Both the position numbers and the translations under genes were made by a program. From an uncultured Actinomycetes bacterium (GTDB taxonomy: Bacteria; Actinomycetota; Geothermincolia; Geothermincolales; RBG-13-55-18), in contig CAKZMC010000180.1 in assembly GCA_937128055.1 (NCBI GenBank), positions 1-47,191 on the forward strand: 47,191 nt of DNA, read 5' to 3'. The notes below the pieces were generated by a model, which made no database searches, was not told the origin of the DNA, and saw nothing but the letters and a program-made list of their open reading frames with translations. Below are positions 1 to 8,539 of the stretch, one piece after another; the stretch's first letter is position 1, and each line of letters opens with the position of its first letter.

Positions 1-105
1 CCGGCCCGGGACGCCGAGTAATGGTCTCGCTCCGCAGGCTGCGCTGCGACCAACTCGGCCGTTCCCGGGCAAGCTGGGTGGAGATCCCTCCTTCTTCCGG
101 GCCGG
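1..105. repeat. Dispersed intergenic repeat, copy at left edge
   Basis: These bases match 44989-45093 near the other end of the window without indels, with only about ten mismatches. The shared core runs from GGTCTCGCTCCGCAGG through CCGTTCCCGGGCAAG to CTTCTTCCGG. The unit contains inverted segments (GGTC/GACC, CGCAG/CTGCG), so it could fold as a hairpin. It is the short variant of the 137-bp unit repeated in tandem at 45066-45476. Open frames through it are by-products of its high GC and do not look like proteins. The copy starts at base 1, so its true left boundary is unseen. Confidence 0.85.
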
Positions 106-204
106 GCCGGGGGGTAAGGATACGAGCGTCGGGACCGCCGGGCGGAGCTATCACTCCGCAACGCCAGGCCTCCCGGTCACGGGATGGTGGCATCGGCATA
201 ATGC

Positions 205-1695
205 CTAGCGGTTCAACCCCGCATGCCGCCGTGGCTTACGCATGAGACCATCAAGGAAACCCATACGTCTGAGCGCCAGATAATAGACGAGCGAGAAGAG
301 GAGAGAAAGGGGGATGAAGCTGGTCTCGCTCTTGGGCAGGAAGGCGAGGGGCAGGAAACAGAGAAGGGAAAGAAAAACGCATGCGGCCAGCCTCTTCAGC
401 GGCCACCACAACCCCATGCCCCTATGGATGGCGAGATAGGAGAGGGCGGCGCCCGCGAGGGCGGTAAGAGCGGCACCGGAGGCGGCCCCCATATCTTTCT
501 TCCATGCCGTGAGCGCGGCTATGGCCACGATGCCCAATATTATGGTGAGGGCGATTATGCGCACCGCCTGCCTCTGCCGCCCTCCCGCGAAGAGCAGGTA
601 GAGCAGGTAGACGTTGAGGGCGAGGAGGAAGTGGGCCATGGCCAGCACGCTGATGATGGAGCCGGTGCGCTGGTAAGCCGCCCCGTAAACCAGGCGCGTT
701 ATCTCTCCCGCGTTGCACGAGAGGAGCAGCGACGAGGGAAGGGCGGTGCAGAAAAAGATGCTAAAGGAAAGGGAGAATATACCCTGGATTTTACCGGCAT
801 CCTCGTCGCGGAAGGAGGAAACGGTCACCGGGAAGAGAGTCAGGTAAAAGGCGGAGAAGAGGAAGAAGATGCTCTTGGCCACGGTGGAGGCGGCCACGTA
901 GTAGCCCACCGTCTCCCCGCCCACCACCAGGTTCACCACCCAGATGTCCATGCTCATGAGGAGGTTGTAGAAGAGCGGCACGAGCACGAAGAGAAAGGAG
1001 CTCTTCACGATGCGGCCCAGCGCCAGCTCCCTTTCCACCTCCCGGAGGGTAAAATCCGCCGCCCCGGCGCGCACTTCCTCCCTGCTCCTGGGGAGGTAGA
1101 AGAGATAGGCGGCGAGAAAGGCCAGGACGGTGGAGAAGATATTCCCGAAGAGGGCTCCTCCCACGCCGTGGCCGAGCTGCACGAAGAGTATGATGCCCCC
1201 CGCCTTGGTCGCGGAGTAGATGCCGATGGCGACGGCCTGCCGGGTATAGAGGCGGAAACCGTTCAGGTAGCCCACGAACAGCTGGTAGAAGCCCATGAGT
1301 GGGAGGTCGAGGAAGGCGACGAAAAACAGCAGCCCATAGCGGGTCTGCGCGAAAGCCAGGGGCAGGGCGGCGAGGTAAGCCAGGGCGGTGAAGCCCAGGG
1401 AGATGGAGGCCTGCGCGAGGAGGAAAGGGCGCCGCAGCACGGGAAGCGATCCCGGATAGGTGTTGAGGTACTTGATGAGAGCGTCCCTGGCCCCGCATGT
1501 CATCAGCTCCAGCCAGACCAGGACGGTGAATATGAAACCGAAAAGCCCGTAATCCACGGGTCCCAGCTTGCGCGCCAGGTAGATGTAGAAAAGGTAGCCG
1601 AAGAGGATGAAGGCCGCCTGGCTGGCGGCCAGCGAGGCGATGCCGGTGGCCACCGTCTCCCCACCATGCCTCGGCCTGGCCCCGGCCCCGCTCAT
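205..1695 (-). CDS. Oligosaccharide/polysaccharide flippase family membrane protein
   Basis: A protein of 496 aa made of about 12-14 hydrophobic segments, beginning with a segment rich in FILFGYLFYIYLARKLG and followed by GPVDYGLFGFIFTV. This is the N-terminal signature of Wzx/PST-type flippases (Polysacc_synt/MATE-like superfamily), which move lipid-linked glycans across the cytoplasmic membrane. The ATG at 1695 is preferred because GGGAG lies 8 nt upstream; a GTG three codons earlier (1704) would sit directly on that site. It is the last gene of a minus-strand block with a glycosyltransferase, branching enzyme and methyltransferase, which suggests export of a surface or lipid-linked glycan. 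The substrate cannot be read from the sequence. Confidence 0.85.
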   Translation of the reverse strand: MSGAGARPRHGGETVATGIASLAASQAAFILFGYLFYIYLARKLGPVDYGLFGFIFTVLVWLELMTCGARDALIKYLNTYPGSLPVLRRPFLLAQASISLGFTALAYLAALPLAFAQTRYGLLFFVAFLDLPLMGFYQLFVGYLNGFRLYTRQAVAIGIYSATKAGGIILFVQLGHGVGGALFGNIFSTVLAFLAAYLFYLPRSREEVRAGAADFTLREVERELALGRIVKSSFLFVLVPLFYNLLMSMDIWVVNLVVGGETVGYYVAASTVAKSIFFLFSAFYLTLFPVTVSSFRDEDAGKIQGIFSLSFSIFFCTALPSSLLLSCNAGEITRLVYGAAYQRTGSIISVLAMAHFLLALNVYLLYLLFAGGRQRQAVRIIALTIILGIVAIAALTAWKKDMGAASGAALTALAGAALSYLAIHRGMGLWWPLKRLAACVFLSLLCFLPLAFLPKSETSFIPLSLLFSLVYYLALRRMGFLDGLMRKPRRHAGLNR

Positions 1696-1842
1696 GTGGC
1701 ACACTCCCTAAAGCCCGTGGGGGGCGAGAAGCCATGCCGCCCCCGCGAGCGCCCGTTCCCGTGCTCCCGCGGCATGCGGCGCGCGGTATATCCAGTTCGC
1801 GGACCGCGGGGAGGTCTTGCTCGGTGACCGGACACTTCTCTC

Positions 1843-2700
1843 TCAGAGTCCCGTTCGCTTGGAGATGAGGTCCGCTAGCAGCCCGATGGTGAAGATCTGC
1901 AGGGCGGCAATGAGGATGACCACCGTGGAGGTGGCAATGTGCAGGCTATAGCGGAGCATGTCCGCCGTGGCCTTTCCTATGCCTCCCAGCAGCAGGAGCA
2001 TCGCCAGGGGCAGGAAGATGCGCAGCGGGTTGAACCAGATGACGGTGCGGTAGACCAGCATGAGGTAGTTCATGGAGTCCTTAACTGGCTTGAAGGTGGA
2101 CTTGCCCTTGCGGGGGTAGTAGTCGATGGGGAGGTATCCCACCAGGTAGCCGCGGCTGAGGAAGGAAAGGGTGATGGTACTCACCCAGGAGTGTCCCTGC
2201 GGGAGCATGTCGATGAATTTCATGAAGATGTCCTTGCGCATGGCCCGCATGCCCGAGTTGAGGTCCGGGATCTTGCTGGAGGTTATGAACTCCGCCAGCT
2301 TGCGGATGAACCACTTGGCCGGGGTCCTCAGGAGTTTCATGGTCCCCGCCTCCTTGGTTCGCGCCCCCACCACCATGTCGCAATCCTCCAGGGCCTCGAT
2401 GAGGCGCGGGATATCCTGCAGGGGGTAGGTGCCGTCCCCGTCTGCGATGACCACGATCTCCCCCCGCGCCCTGCGGATCCCCGTGTTGCGCGCGGCGCCC
2501 CCTCCCAGGTTATAGGGATGGTTTATCAGCTTTGCCTGCGGGTACCTCTCCACGATCTCCCTGGTCCCATCCGTCGAGCCGTCATTCACTACGAGGAGCT
2601 CCCACTCGTAATCGGTCTTGCTCATGGTATCGGTGATGGCCTCGATGTCGCCCGCTATGGCCTCCTCCTCGTTATACACGGGGATTACTATGCTGACCAT
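1843..2700 (-). CDS. Family 2 glycosyltransferase, DPM1/GtrB-like, membrane anchored
   Basis: The N-terminal GT-A domain opens with VSIVIPVYNEEEAI, has the nucleotide-binding segment LLVVNDGSTDGT and the metal-binding DxD motif in IADGDGTYP. The C-terminal 75 residues contain two transmembrane helices, as in polyprenyl-phosphate mannosyl/glucosyltransferases of the DPM1/GtrB type. Predicted role: transfer of a hexose from a nucleotide sugar to polyprenyl phosphate at the inner membrane face. The ATG at 2700 has GGAGGG almost touching it; an in-frame TTG at 2712 has GGGGGG at better spacing and may be the true start. The open frame continues far upstream, but that part is a shadow of the branching enzyme gene. 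The flippase gene lies 147 nt downstream. Confidence 0.88.
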   Translation of the reverse strand: MVSIVIPVYNEEEAIAGDIEAITDTMSKTDYEWELLVVNDGSTDGTREIVERYPQAKLINHPYNLGGGAARNTGIRRARGEIVVIADGDGTYPLQDIPRLIEALEDCDMVVGARTKEAGTMKLLRTPAKWFIRKLAEFITSSKIPDLNSGMRAMRKDIFMKFIDMLPQGHSWVSTITLSFLSRGYLVGYLPIDYYPRKGKSTFKPVKDSMNYLMLVYRTVIWFNPLRIFLPLAMLLLLGGIGKATADMLRYSLHIATSTVVILIAALQIFTIGLLADLISKRTGL

Positions 2701-2789
2701 TCCCTCCGCCAATTCAACCCCCCGTTCTCGTCGCCGCGCGCGGAACACCGTTCCCGCTGAACGGCGATGGCCGTTTCTTCGATAATCAC

Positions 2790-2819
2790 ACGATACCGTA
2801 AGCGCGCAAGCGGGGTCAA
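2790..2819 (-). promoter_or_regulatory. Candidate sigma-70-type promoter for the glycosyltransferase/flippase pair
   Basis: On the minus strand TTGACC (2814-2819) and TATCGT (2790-2795) are separated by 18 nt, about 80-90 nt upstream of the glycosyltransferase start. It lies in the 289-nt gap behind the branching enzyme gene, the only sizeable gap in this part of the block. The -10 box matches the consensus at only some positions, so this is a moderate call. Nothing else was recognised in 2701-2989. Confidence 0.4.
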
Positions 2820-2989
2820 CCGATTCCCCTCGCCTTGCCTGGGAAAAGGTGGCAGGGGATTGCCGGACACCCTGCAAGAGCGCGCGTTCATACGACGGAA
2901 CGCCGGCCCATTGCCTTCCATAGATTACCAGATGGTGAAAGGGCCGACGCCGGAGGCCGCTGCGGAAGCCCTGTCGCCGGACACCCTCC

Positions 2990-4522
2990 CTATGCCCTCC
3001 AGTACCCCGGGTGCAGCCACGGGAAGAGGTTGTCGGTCTCCTCCAGCTCGCGCAGCAGTCCGCCGTCCTCACACCCCCCGTCGAACGCTTCCAGCAGGAG
3101 GGAGAGGCGGCGGCAGTGAGAGCGGAAGCGCAGGCGGGCATATTCGGCGGCGGCGTCCCTGGTGACCATGTAAGGCCAGTCGCTCGCTTCCAGGATGAGC
3201 AGCTCGCGCGCCGCCTGTGCCAGGACGCGCGGGCTTCCCCCGGCCCCTGCCCGCGCTGCCCTGGAGAGGAACTCGCCTTCCATGCGCCTCGTCTCCTCCC
3301 ACATGTCGGCGGTGCGAGGGTTTTGCCAGGTGGCGAAGGTCCCGTCCACGTTCCATGCCGTGCAGGAGGGAGTGATGCTCGGCAATGCACCGGGACGCGT
3401 TTCCCCGGCCAGCTTCCCCGGCAGGGCAAGGTGGGGATGGAGGGAACGCAGCACTGAGCGCAGCCAGAAAGGCCCCTCGTACCACCAGTGCCCGAAGAGC
3501 TCCGTGTCGTAGGCGACGAGGAGCAGGGGGCCGGCGCCAGCGCCCCCGTATTCCCCCGCGAGCTCGCGTGCCCTCGCGAGCATGCGCTCCGCGAAGTCGC
3601 GGGCGTCCTCCCGCGCCGCCTCCTCCGCCTGCTCCGGCCGGTAGACCTCCTTCTCGTCGATGGGCGTGGTGTAGGAGGTGATGCGCCAGTACTGGAAACC
3701 GTGGCCCTCGTGGTCCTTCTTGGAGTAATCGCGGTAATTTCCTCCCGAGGGGTAACCGTCTTCCGCCCACACCAGGCGGTGCGCCAGCGGGTCGCGCAGC
3801 AGGGCGACCAGGGACGTGGACCCCAGCCGGCAGGGCTCCCAGGTGGACACCCCCTGCGGCGCGTTCTCCGCCGCGGAGAAGTCGAGGACGACGTAGGAGA
3901 GGGGAGGGGCGAAGCGGTCCAGGAGGCCGTCCAGGTCCGGGGTGTAGGCGCATTCGGGCAGCCAGAAGCCGCGCGGTTCCCGCCCGAAGGCGCGGCGGTA
4001 GCTCTCCAGGCCCACGGCCACCTGAGCCGTGCGGCAGCTCTCGGAGGAAAGGAGCGGGAGGTGGGCATGGGTGGCGGAGCTGGCCAGCACCTCCAGCACC
4101 CCCGCCTCCATGCCCTCGCGCAGCACCTCCAACATGCGGTGGCGGAAACGCTCCCGGTAGAGAGCCCGCAGATCGCGTAGCTTCCCGCGGTAAAAGGAGG
4201 CGAGCTCGCTCCGCGCCTCCTCTCCCATGGCGCGCAACCTCTCCCTCTCGCCTTCCGCCTGGCGGATGCGGTTATCCAGGTAGCCGTCGAAGCGCTCCTG
4301 CAGGTGGGGGTCCTGGAGCTGCTCGCAGAGGACGGGGGTAAAGGTTAAGGCCAACTTCCCGGGCAGCTTCCCCTCCGTCAGCTCGGCGATGATCTCCCAG
4401 ACCGGCAGGTAGCACTCCGCCCAGGCCTCGAGGATCCACTGCTCCCCCACGGGCCAGTCGACGTTGCGCCGCACGTAGGGCATGTGGGTATGGAGGAGAA
4501 CGGCGATGCTCGGCTTACACAT
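2990..4522 (-). CDS. GH57 family 1,4-alpha-glucan branching enzyme (DUF1957-type)
   Basis: A 510-aa protein starting with the GH57 motif HTHMPYVRR (His11, His13). The nucleophile motif is GFWLPECAY, with Glu190 as likely nucleophile; the acid/base motif is YDTELFGHWWYEG, with Asp339. Both positions are close to those of the characterised Thermus and Thermococcus enzymes, and the length is normal for the family. Predicted reaction: cleaving alpha-1,4 chains and re-attaching them as alpha-1,6 branches in glycogen-like polymers in the cytoplasm. The start ATG overlaps the end of the upstream methyltransferase gene by 8 nt, so the two are probably translationally coupled. No glycogen synthase is visible here. 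Confidence 0.9.
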   Translation of the reverse strand: MCKPSIAVLLHTHMPYVRRNVDWPVGEQWILEAWAECYLPVWEIIAELTEGKLPGKLALTFTPVLCEQLQDPHLQERFDGYLDNRIRQAEGERERLRAMGEEARSELASFYRGKLRDLRALYRERFRHRMLEVLREGMEAGVLEVLASSATHAHLPLLSSESCRTAQVAVGLESYRRAFGREPRGFWLPECAYTPDLDGLLDRFAPPLSYVVLDFSAAENAPQGVSTWEPCRLGSTSLVALLRDPLAHRLVWAEDGYPSGGNYRDYSKKDHEGHGFQYWRITSYTTPIDEKEVYRPEQAEEAAREDARDFAERMLARARELAGEYGGAGAGPLLLVAYDTELFGHWWYEGPFWLRSVLRSLHPHLALPGKLAGETRPGALPSITPSCTAWNVDGTFATWQNPRTADMWEETRRMEGEFLSRAARAGAGGSPRVLAQAARELLILEASDWPYMVTRDAAAEYARLRFRSHCRRLSLLLEAFDGGCEDGGLLRELEETDNLFPWLHPGYWRA

Positions 4523-5321
4523 GGTCGCCGTCCGTTCCTGGCAGTTCCTTCCATCCCAGGCCGATGAAATCCAGCGCCTCCTCCAGGCGGTCCCCGCGGA
4601 TCTTGAAATCCCCGGTGCGCAGGAGGGGGATGAAGACGGGGCGGTAGAAGAAACGTTCCCAGAGAGGCGGCAGCTCCAGGCAGTACTGGGAGAAATTGCG
4701 CCGACGCAGCAGGTCGTGGAGGCGGAGCAGGCGCGCGTGGAAGATCCCCTTCACCTCCACGCGGGCATAGAATTCCTCCATGAAGGCGAGAAACTCCCGG
4801 CAGTCGTACTCCCTGATATGAAAGGGGTTAACAGGCGAATCCTTCCCGGGGGAGATGATGAGGCGGTTGGGGGTGGTGATCACGCACAACCCTCCCGGCT
4901 TGAGCACGCGGCGCGCCTCCTCCATGAAGCGCTCCGGCCGGTGCAGGTGCTCCACCACCTGCAGGGAGCAGACCAGGTCGAAGGAGGCGTTCTCCAGGCC
5001 GAGGTCGTAGATGTCCCCGTAGAGGAAGTGCAGGTTGGGCCTCCGGTAGGTGCGCCGGGCATGGTAGACGGCTTCGGGTGCCAGGTCCACCCCCAACGCC
5101 TCCCGGGCCACCGAGGCCAGCAGCGCCGTCCCGTATCCCTCGCCGCTTCCCAGGTCCAGCACCCGCTTGCCGGCGGCCATGGGGAGGAGGAAACGGTAGG
5201 CGACCAGGTGGCGCTGGAACCAGTAGTTCTCTTCCCGGATGCCGGGAAGGGTCCTCTCCCCGGTCAGGATGAGGTCGGGGTAATGCTCCTGCGGGAGGTC
5301 GTTTTCCGCCGCTTCGCTCAT
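4515..5321 (-). CDS. Class I SAM-dependent methyltransferase
   Basis: A protein of 268 aa with SAM-binding motif I VLDLGSGEGYG (residues 54-64), an acidic end to beta-2 (GVDLAPEAV), and the post-motif segment VCSLQVVEHLHRPERF followed by LKPGGLCVITTPN. This is the Methyltransf_11/UbiE-like layout. Its target is unknown; small molecules or sugar moieties are usual for such genes in polysaccharide loci. The 3' end overlaps the branching enzyme start by 8 nt. A 196-nt gap (5322-5517) separates it from the small membrane peptide gene upstream; no feature was identified there. The family is certain, the substrate is not. Confidence 0.87.
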   Translation of the reverse strand: MSEAAENDLPQEHYPDLILTGERTLPGIREENYWFQRHLVAYRFLLPMAAGKRVLDLGSGEGYGTALLASVAREALGVDLAPEAVYHARRTYRRPNLHFLYGDIYDLGLENASFDLVCSLQVVEHLHRPERFMEEARRVLKPGGLCVITTPNRLIISPGKDSPVNPFHIREYDCREFLAFMEEFYARVEVKGIFHARLLRLHDLLRRRNFSQYCLELPPLWERFFYRPVFIPLLRTGDFKIRGDRLEEALDFIGLGWKELPGTDGDHV

Positions 5322-5517
5322 CTTCCGTCACCTGGCGCCCGTTGCTCTTCCGTCGTTTTCCGCCCTTGCCGCGCTCGTGCTCGCCCCTCGCGCGGATGCC
5401 GCCGTCACCGGCGCGGGCGGTCGCTCCGTTGCGGCATCCGGCAAAAAGCCATTTTACCATCCCCGCAAGGCCCGGGGAGGAGTCGGGCGGCATTCGCGTC
5501 CGGGCAGGTCCTATGGG

Positions 5518-5673
5518 TCATGGGCGGGGCATGGTCAGGGTGGCCAGCGATGAGGCGACGATCATGATCCCCAGCACGACCATGTAGAAATTGCTGAACA
5601 CCCCTCCCAGTCCCAGGAGGAAGAAGCCCAGCGCGCAAGCGCCTGCCGTGTATGCAAGCCTCATGCGGTTCAT
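5518..5673 (-). CDS. Small hydrophobic membrane peptide (51 aa)
   Basis: A short gene whose ATG overlaps the stop codon of the isochorismatase-like gene (ATGA at 5670-5673). The product begins MNRMRLAYTAGACALGFFLL and has two hydrophobic stretches (about residues 8-22 and 27-44) separated by GGVFSN, ending LATLTMPRP. It fits a two-helix hairpin in the cytoplasmic membrane. There is no recognisable family. The tight coupling and the clear membrane pattern are the only evidence that it is real. Confidence 0.6.
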   Translation of the reverse strand: MNRMRLAYTAGACALGFFLLGLGGVFSNFYMVVLGIMIVASSLATLTMPRP

Positions 5674-6227
5674 TTCACCAGGTCCAGCACCTGCTTGAAC
5701 TCGTCGCCGTCCGCGCGGTAGGTCACCTCGTAAATGAGGGCTTCCGAGGTGGTTACCGTGGCCCCCGCGCGCCGCATCCTCTCCAGGGCCATGGCGTGAT
5801 CCCCGGGCTTGCGGGTACCCGTGGCATCCGCGACCACCTGCACCTGGTAGCCGCGGTGAAGGGCGTCGAGGACCGTCTGGCACACGCAGATGTGGGTCTC
5901 TATGCCGCAGACCAGCAGCCTCTTACGGTCGTTCTTCTTTACGGCCTCGGAGAATTCCGGGACCCCGAAACAGCTGAAGATGCGCTTGACGAGGGGACGG
6001 TAGGAGGGGAGGCTCTCCTTGATCTCGTCCACGGTGTGGCCGAGGCCCTGCGGGTAATGCTCGGTGAGGATCACCGGCAGGCGGAAGATGGAGGCGAAGC
6101 GCAACAGGCGGGAGATGGCGGCCACCACCTCCTCGCGGTTGTGGATCATGCGCACCAGCTTCTCCTGGGGGTCGATGACCACCAGGGCGCAGTCCCCGGC
6201 ATTCGCCAGGTCGGGATGTCTTTCCAT
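5670..6227 (-). CDS. Isochorismatase-fold cysteine hydrolase (YcaC-like)
   Basis: A protein of 185 aa with the complete catalytic triad of the family: Asp19 in LVVIDPQ, Lys81 in VKRIFSCF, and the nucleophile Cys114 in GIETHICVCQT. The IETH variant is typical of the YcaC-like/nicotinamidase-related hydrolase group rather than of true isochorismatases. The substrate is unknown, probably an amide or a cyclic small molecule. It lies 49 nt downstream of the FAD oxidoreductase gene and overlaps the 51-aa peptide gene by 4 nt, so the three probably form one transcript. Confidence 0.88.
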   Translation of the reverse strand: MERHPDLANAGDCALVVIDPQEKLVRMIHNREEVVAAISRLLRFASIFRLPVILTEHYPQGLGHTVDEIKESLPSYRPLVKRIFSCFGVPEFSEAVKKNDRKRLLVCGIETHICVCQTVLDALHRGYQVQVVADATGTRKPGDHAMALERMRRAGATVTTSEALIYEVTYRADGDEFKQVLDLVK

Positions 6228-6276
6228 GGTTCCTCCCCCTTATTCGCGCTTAACCTCGCCGCTTGCCGCCTCAGTC

Positions 6277-7593
6277 CTACTCGCCTTCCTCCTCGGGGGC
6301 TTCCTGGAGGTAACGGTGCGCCAGGTCCGCCACCCGCATGGCGGAGTTGAAAGCGGCGTCGCCGCCCGTGCCCTCGGCCCCCGTGGTGTCCCCGCAGAGG
6401 AAGAAGTTGTCGATGGAGGGGATGGTGAAGCCGGGCCGGTCCTCCCTGGTCTGGCCGGGACGTGGCAGGAAGCCGTCCACCATGCTCAGGTGCATGGCGC
6501 GCTCCCAGTCCACCACCTCCCATATGCCGGGAAACATCTCCCGCAGGAGATCCCGCAGCCTCCCTTCCTCCCTTCCTACCTTCTCGGCGTTCTTCATCCA
6601 TGGTTGGGGAAGCGGGTAGTACCAGGAGAGGAGCTGCTTCCCCTCCGGCGCCATGCCCGGGTCGATGTTGGAGGTGAATTGCCCCATGGTCAGGGGGTCG
6701 GAGGTGACAAGAAGGCCGTTCTTGTCGCTGACCTTCTCCTTGAGCCCCACGTCCAGGGCTATCCCCGCCGTGGGCACCAGCTCCCTTGCCTTCTTCACGA
6801 ACTTGATGGGAAGGTCCTTGCCGCCGAAGAGATCGGGCAGTTCCTGCACGGGTATGGCGCTGACCACCGCCCGTGCCGCGTAGGCGGCCGTTTCCGTCTT
6901 GACCTGCCCCACGATCCCCTTGCGCAGCGTGAGGCGGGTAACCCTGGCGGAGGTCATTATCTGGCCGTTCTTCTCTATCTCCTCCCGCAAGCCCTCGATG
7001 ATCTGGCGCGTCCCGCCCTCGGGGTATCCCACCTTCACCTTGGCGCGCAGGGCCTTTTTCAGGAAGGCGGCCATCTCTCCCGCGGAAGCGTGGCGCAGGT
7101 CGGGGGCGATGATGCCTATGCCCGAGAGAACGCGGAGGAGCTCCAGGGCTTCCGCGGAGCGGCAGCGGGAGGTCATCTCCTCCAGGGACAGCTGGTACTT
7201 GCGAGCTGGGCTGCCCAGAACCAGCTTCAACAGGTAGCGGGAGGCGCTGAGCTTGGCCGGGAAGGGGAGCAGGGGGGAGCGCAGTATCTTCCCCACGTTG
7301 TTGGGGAGAGGGTGGAATTCCCCACCGCGGTAGAGTTCAGGCTCGCCGGGTTCCAGGAAGCGCAGTTCACGGCCAAGGCGGCGGAAGACCGCCGCCGCCG
7401 CGCCCTGCGAGGCGAAGCGGTTGTCGTGCAGCCCGTATTCCACGGTGTAACCGTCGCGTTCCAGGTAGGCGGCCCTGCCCCCCAGGGAACGCGCCTTCTC
7501 GAGCAGCAGCACCCGGTAGCCCCCGTGGGCGAGCAGCGCTCCCGCGGAAAGGCCCGCGTATCCCCCACCTATGACGACGACATCGTAATCCAT
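6277..7593 (-). CDS. FAD-dependent oxidoreductase, phytoene desaturase/CrtI-like
   Basis: A protein of 438 aa. The dinucleotide-binding motif VVVIGGGYAGLSAGALLA is at residues 5-22, with the LLLEKARSLGGRA continuation characteristic of amine oxidase/phytoene desaturase flavoproteins. The C-terminal FAD motif reads FFLCGDTTGAEGTGGDAAFNS. The overall layout matches NAD(P)/FAD-dependent oxidoreductases related to CrtI and carotenoid isomerases. There are no other carotenoid genes in the window, so the substrate cannot be assigned; a prenyl or lipid desaturase/saturase is as likely as a carotenoid enzyme. It is the first gene of the minus-strand block, facing a divergent hydrolase gene across 283 nt. 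Confidence 0.85.
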   Translation of the reverse strand: MDYDVVVIGGGYAGLSAGALLAHGGYRVLLLEKARSLGGRAAYLERDGYTVEYGLHDNRFASQGAAAAVFRRLGRELRFLEPGEPELYRGGEFHPLPNNVGKILRSPLLPFPAKLSASRYLLKLVLGSPARKYQLSLEEMTSRCRSAEALELLRVLSGIGIIAPDLRHASAGEMAAFLKKALRAKVKVGYPEGGTRQIIEGLREEIEKNGQIMTSARVTRLTLRKGIVGQVKTETAAYAARAVVSAIPVQELPDLFGGKDLPIKFVKKARELVPTAGIALDVGLKEKVSDKNGLLVTSDPLTMGQFTSNIDPGMAPEGKQLLSWYYPLPQPWMKNAEKVGREEGRLRDLLREMFPGIWEVVDWERAMHLSMVDGFLPRPGQTREDRPGFTIPSIDNFFLCGDTTGAEGTGGDAAFNSAMRVADLAHRYLQEAPEEEGE

Positions 7594-7671
7594 GTGCGAC
7601 TCCCTCTGCTCAAGCGAACTTCACCCAAAGCTGAGCGGCGCTGCACCTCGCGCCGGCATCTCCAATATATC

Positions 7672-7684
7672 AGAACCCGGTTCT
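7672..7684. promoter_or_regulatory. Perfect 13-bp dyad in divergent intergenic region (operator-like)
   Basis: AGAACC-C-GGTTCT is a perfect inverted repeat with a one-base centre. It lies 79 nt upstream of the FAD oxidoreductase start and a few bases behind a minus-strand TATATT (7664-7669) that could be a -10 box. Position and symmetry suit a repressor or activator binding site for the divergent pair. I saw no second copy and no -35 box, so function is inference. Confidence 0.3.
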
Positions 7685-7876
7685 CCCGGAGCTGCATCTA
7701 TTGTAAGCTTGATTTCTCGGGAAGGGGTACAGCGAGGGGAGGAGACGGCCGGCTCCGCTCGGGGCGGGAAAGGGAGCGTGAGAGACGGGCGGAGGGGCTC
7801 CCCGCCTTGCAGCGCGCCGCTGCCTCCGGCGGTGGGAGGGGAGCGGCCTGCGCGTGAGAAGAAGGGATGAAAGGCA

Positions 7877-8539
7877 ATGATGCGGGAGAAGGTGGCCTTT
7901 TACGCTGACAGCGTCGAACACATAAGGCTTGAGGGGATTCTCGAGATTCCGGAGGGGGAGGGCCCGCACCCCGCCTGTATCCTCTGCCACCCCCACCCCC
8001 TGGGCGGGGGATCCATGCACGTGCCCCTGCTCCAGGTGCTCTCCCAGGTGCTTTGCGGGCAGGGCTGGGCCTGCCTGCGCTTCAACTTCCGGGGCGTGGG
8101 GCGCAGCACGGGCGAGTCCTCGGGGGGGTTGCGGGAGCCGGAGGATATCCGGGGAGCCCACCGTTACCTGCGGGAGAGGGAGGAGGTGGACGCGGAGGAC
8201 CTCTCCCTGGCCGGGTGGTCCTTCGGGTCATGGGTGGGGCTTAGGTGGGCGGTCGAGGCGGGGTGTTGCCGCCGGCTCGCCCTGGTGAGCCCTCCCCTGG
8301 TGGGCTTCGATTTCTTCCACTTCCTCGAGGGGAGGGAAGCGTCGGAGCTTCCCGATGTCCTGCTGGTCGCGGGCTCGCGAGACCAGTTCGCGGAGGAAGG
8401 CAGGCTGCGGGAGCTCGCCGGGAGACTGGGAGGGAAGCTGGTTATTCTGGAGGGTGCCGACCATTTTCTTTTCGGCTACGAGTCGATGGTGGCCCAGGCC
8501 ATAGCGGATCATTGGAAGAATAACCCAGGCAGAGTTTAA
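7877..8539 (+). CDS. Alpha/beta hydrolase (COG2945-like)
   Basis: A protein of 220 aa with the family's N-terminal HPHPLGGGSM loop and the FNFRGVGRSTG segment. The nucleophile elbow is GWSFGS (Ser115); the acid is probably Asp169 in VAGSRDQF, and the base His196 in GADHFLFG. Serine esterases or lipases of this compact type act in the cytoplasm on small or lipid esters. Either of two adjacent ATGs (7877, 7880) could start it; AAAGG stands 2-5 nt upstream. It is transcribed alone, divergent from the FAD oxidoreductase. Confidence 0.88.
   Translation: MMREKVAFYADSVEHIRLEGILEIPEGEGPHPACILCHPHPLGGGSMHVPLLQVLSQVLCGQGWACLRFNFRGVGRSTGESSGGLREPEDIRGAHRYLREREEVDAEDLSLAGWSFGSWVGLRWAVEAGCCRRLALVSPPLVGFDFFHFLEGREASELPDVLLVAGSRDQFAEEGRLRELAGRLGGKLVILEGADHFLFGYESMVAQAIADHWKNNPGRV

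Noticed and set aside
223-1827. 534-aa plus-strand frame opposite the flippase gene
   Set aside because: Rich in Glu, Gly and His as expected for the antisense of a hydrophobic protein gene in high-GC DNA; the minus-strand product has a clear family and membrane helices.
2701-4068. 741-aa minus-strand frame continuing upstream of the glycosyltransferase
   Set aside because: The extra N-terminal 450 residues are a shadow of the GH57 branching enzyme in another frame; the glycosyltransferase domain starts at its own VSIVIPVYNEE.
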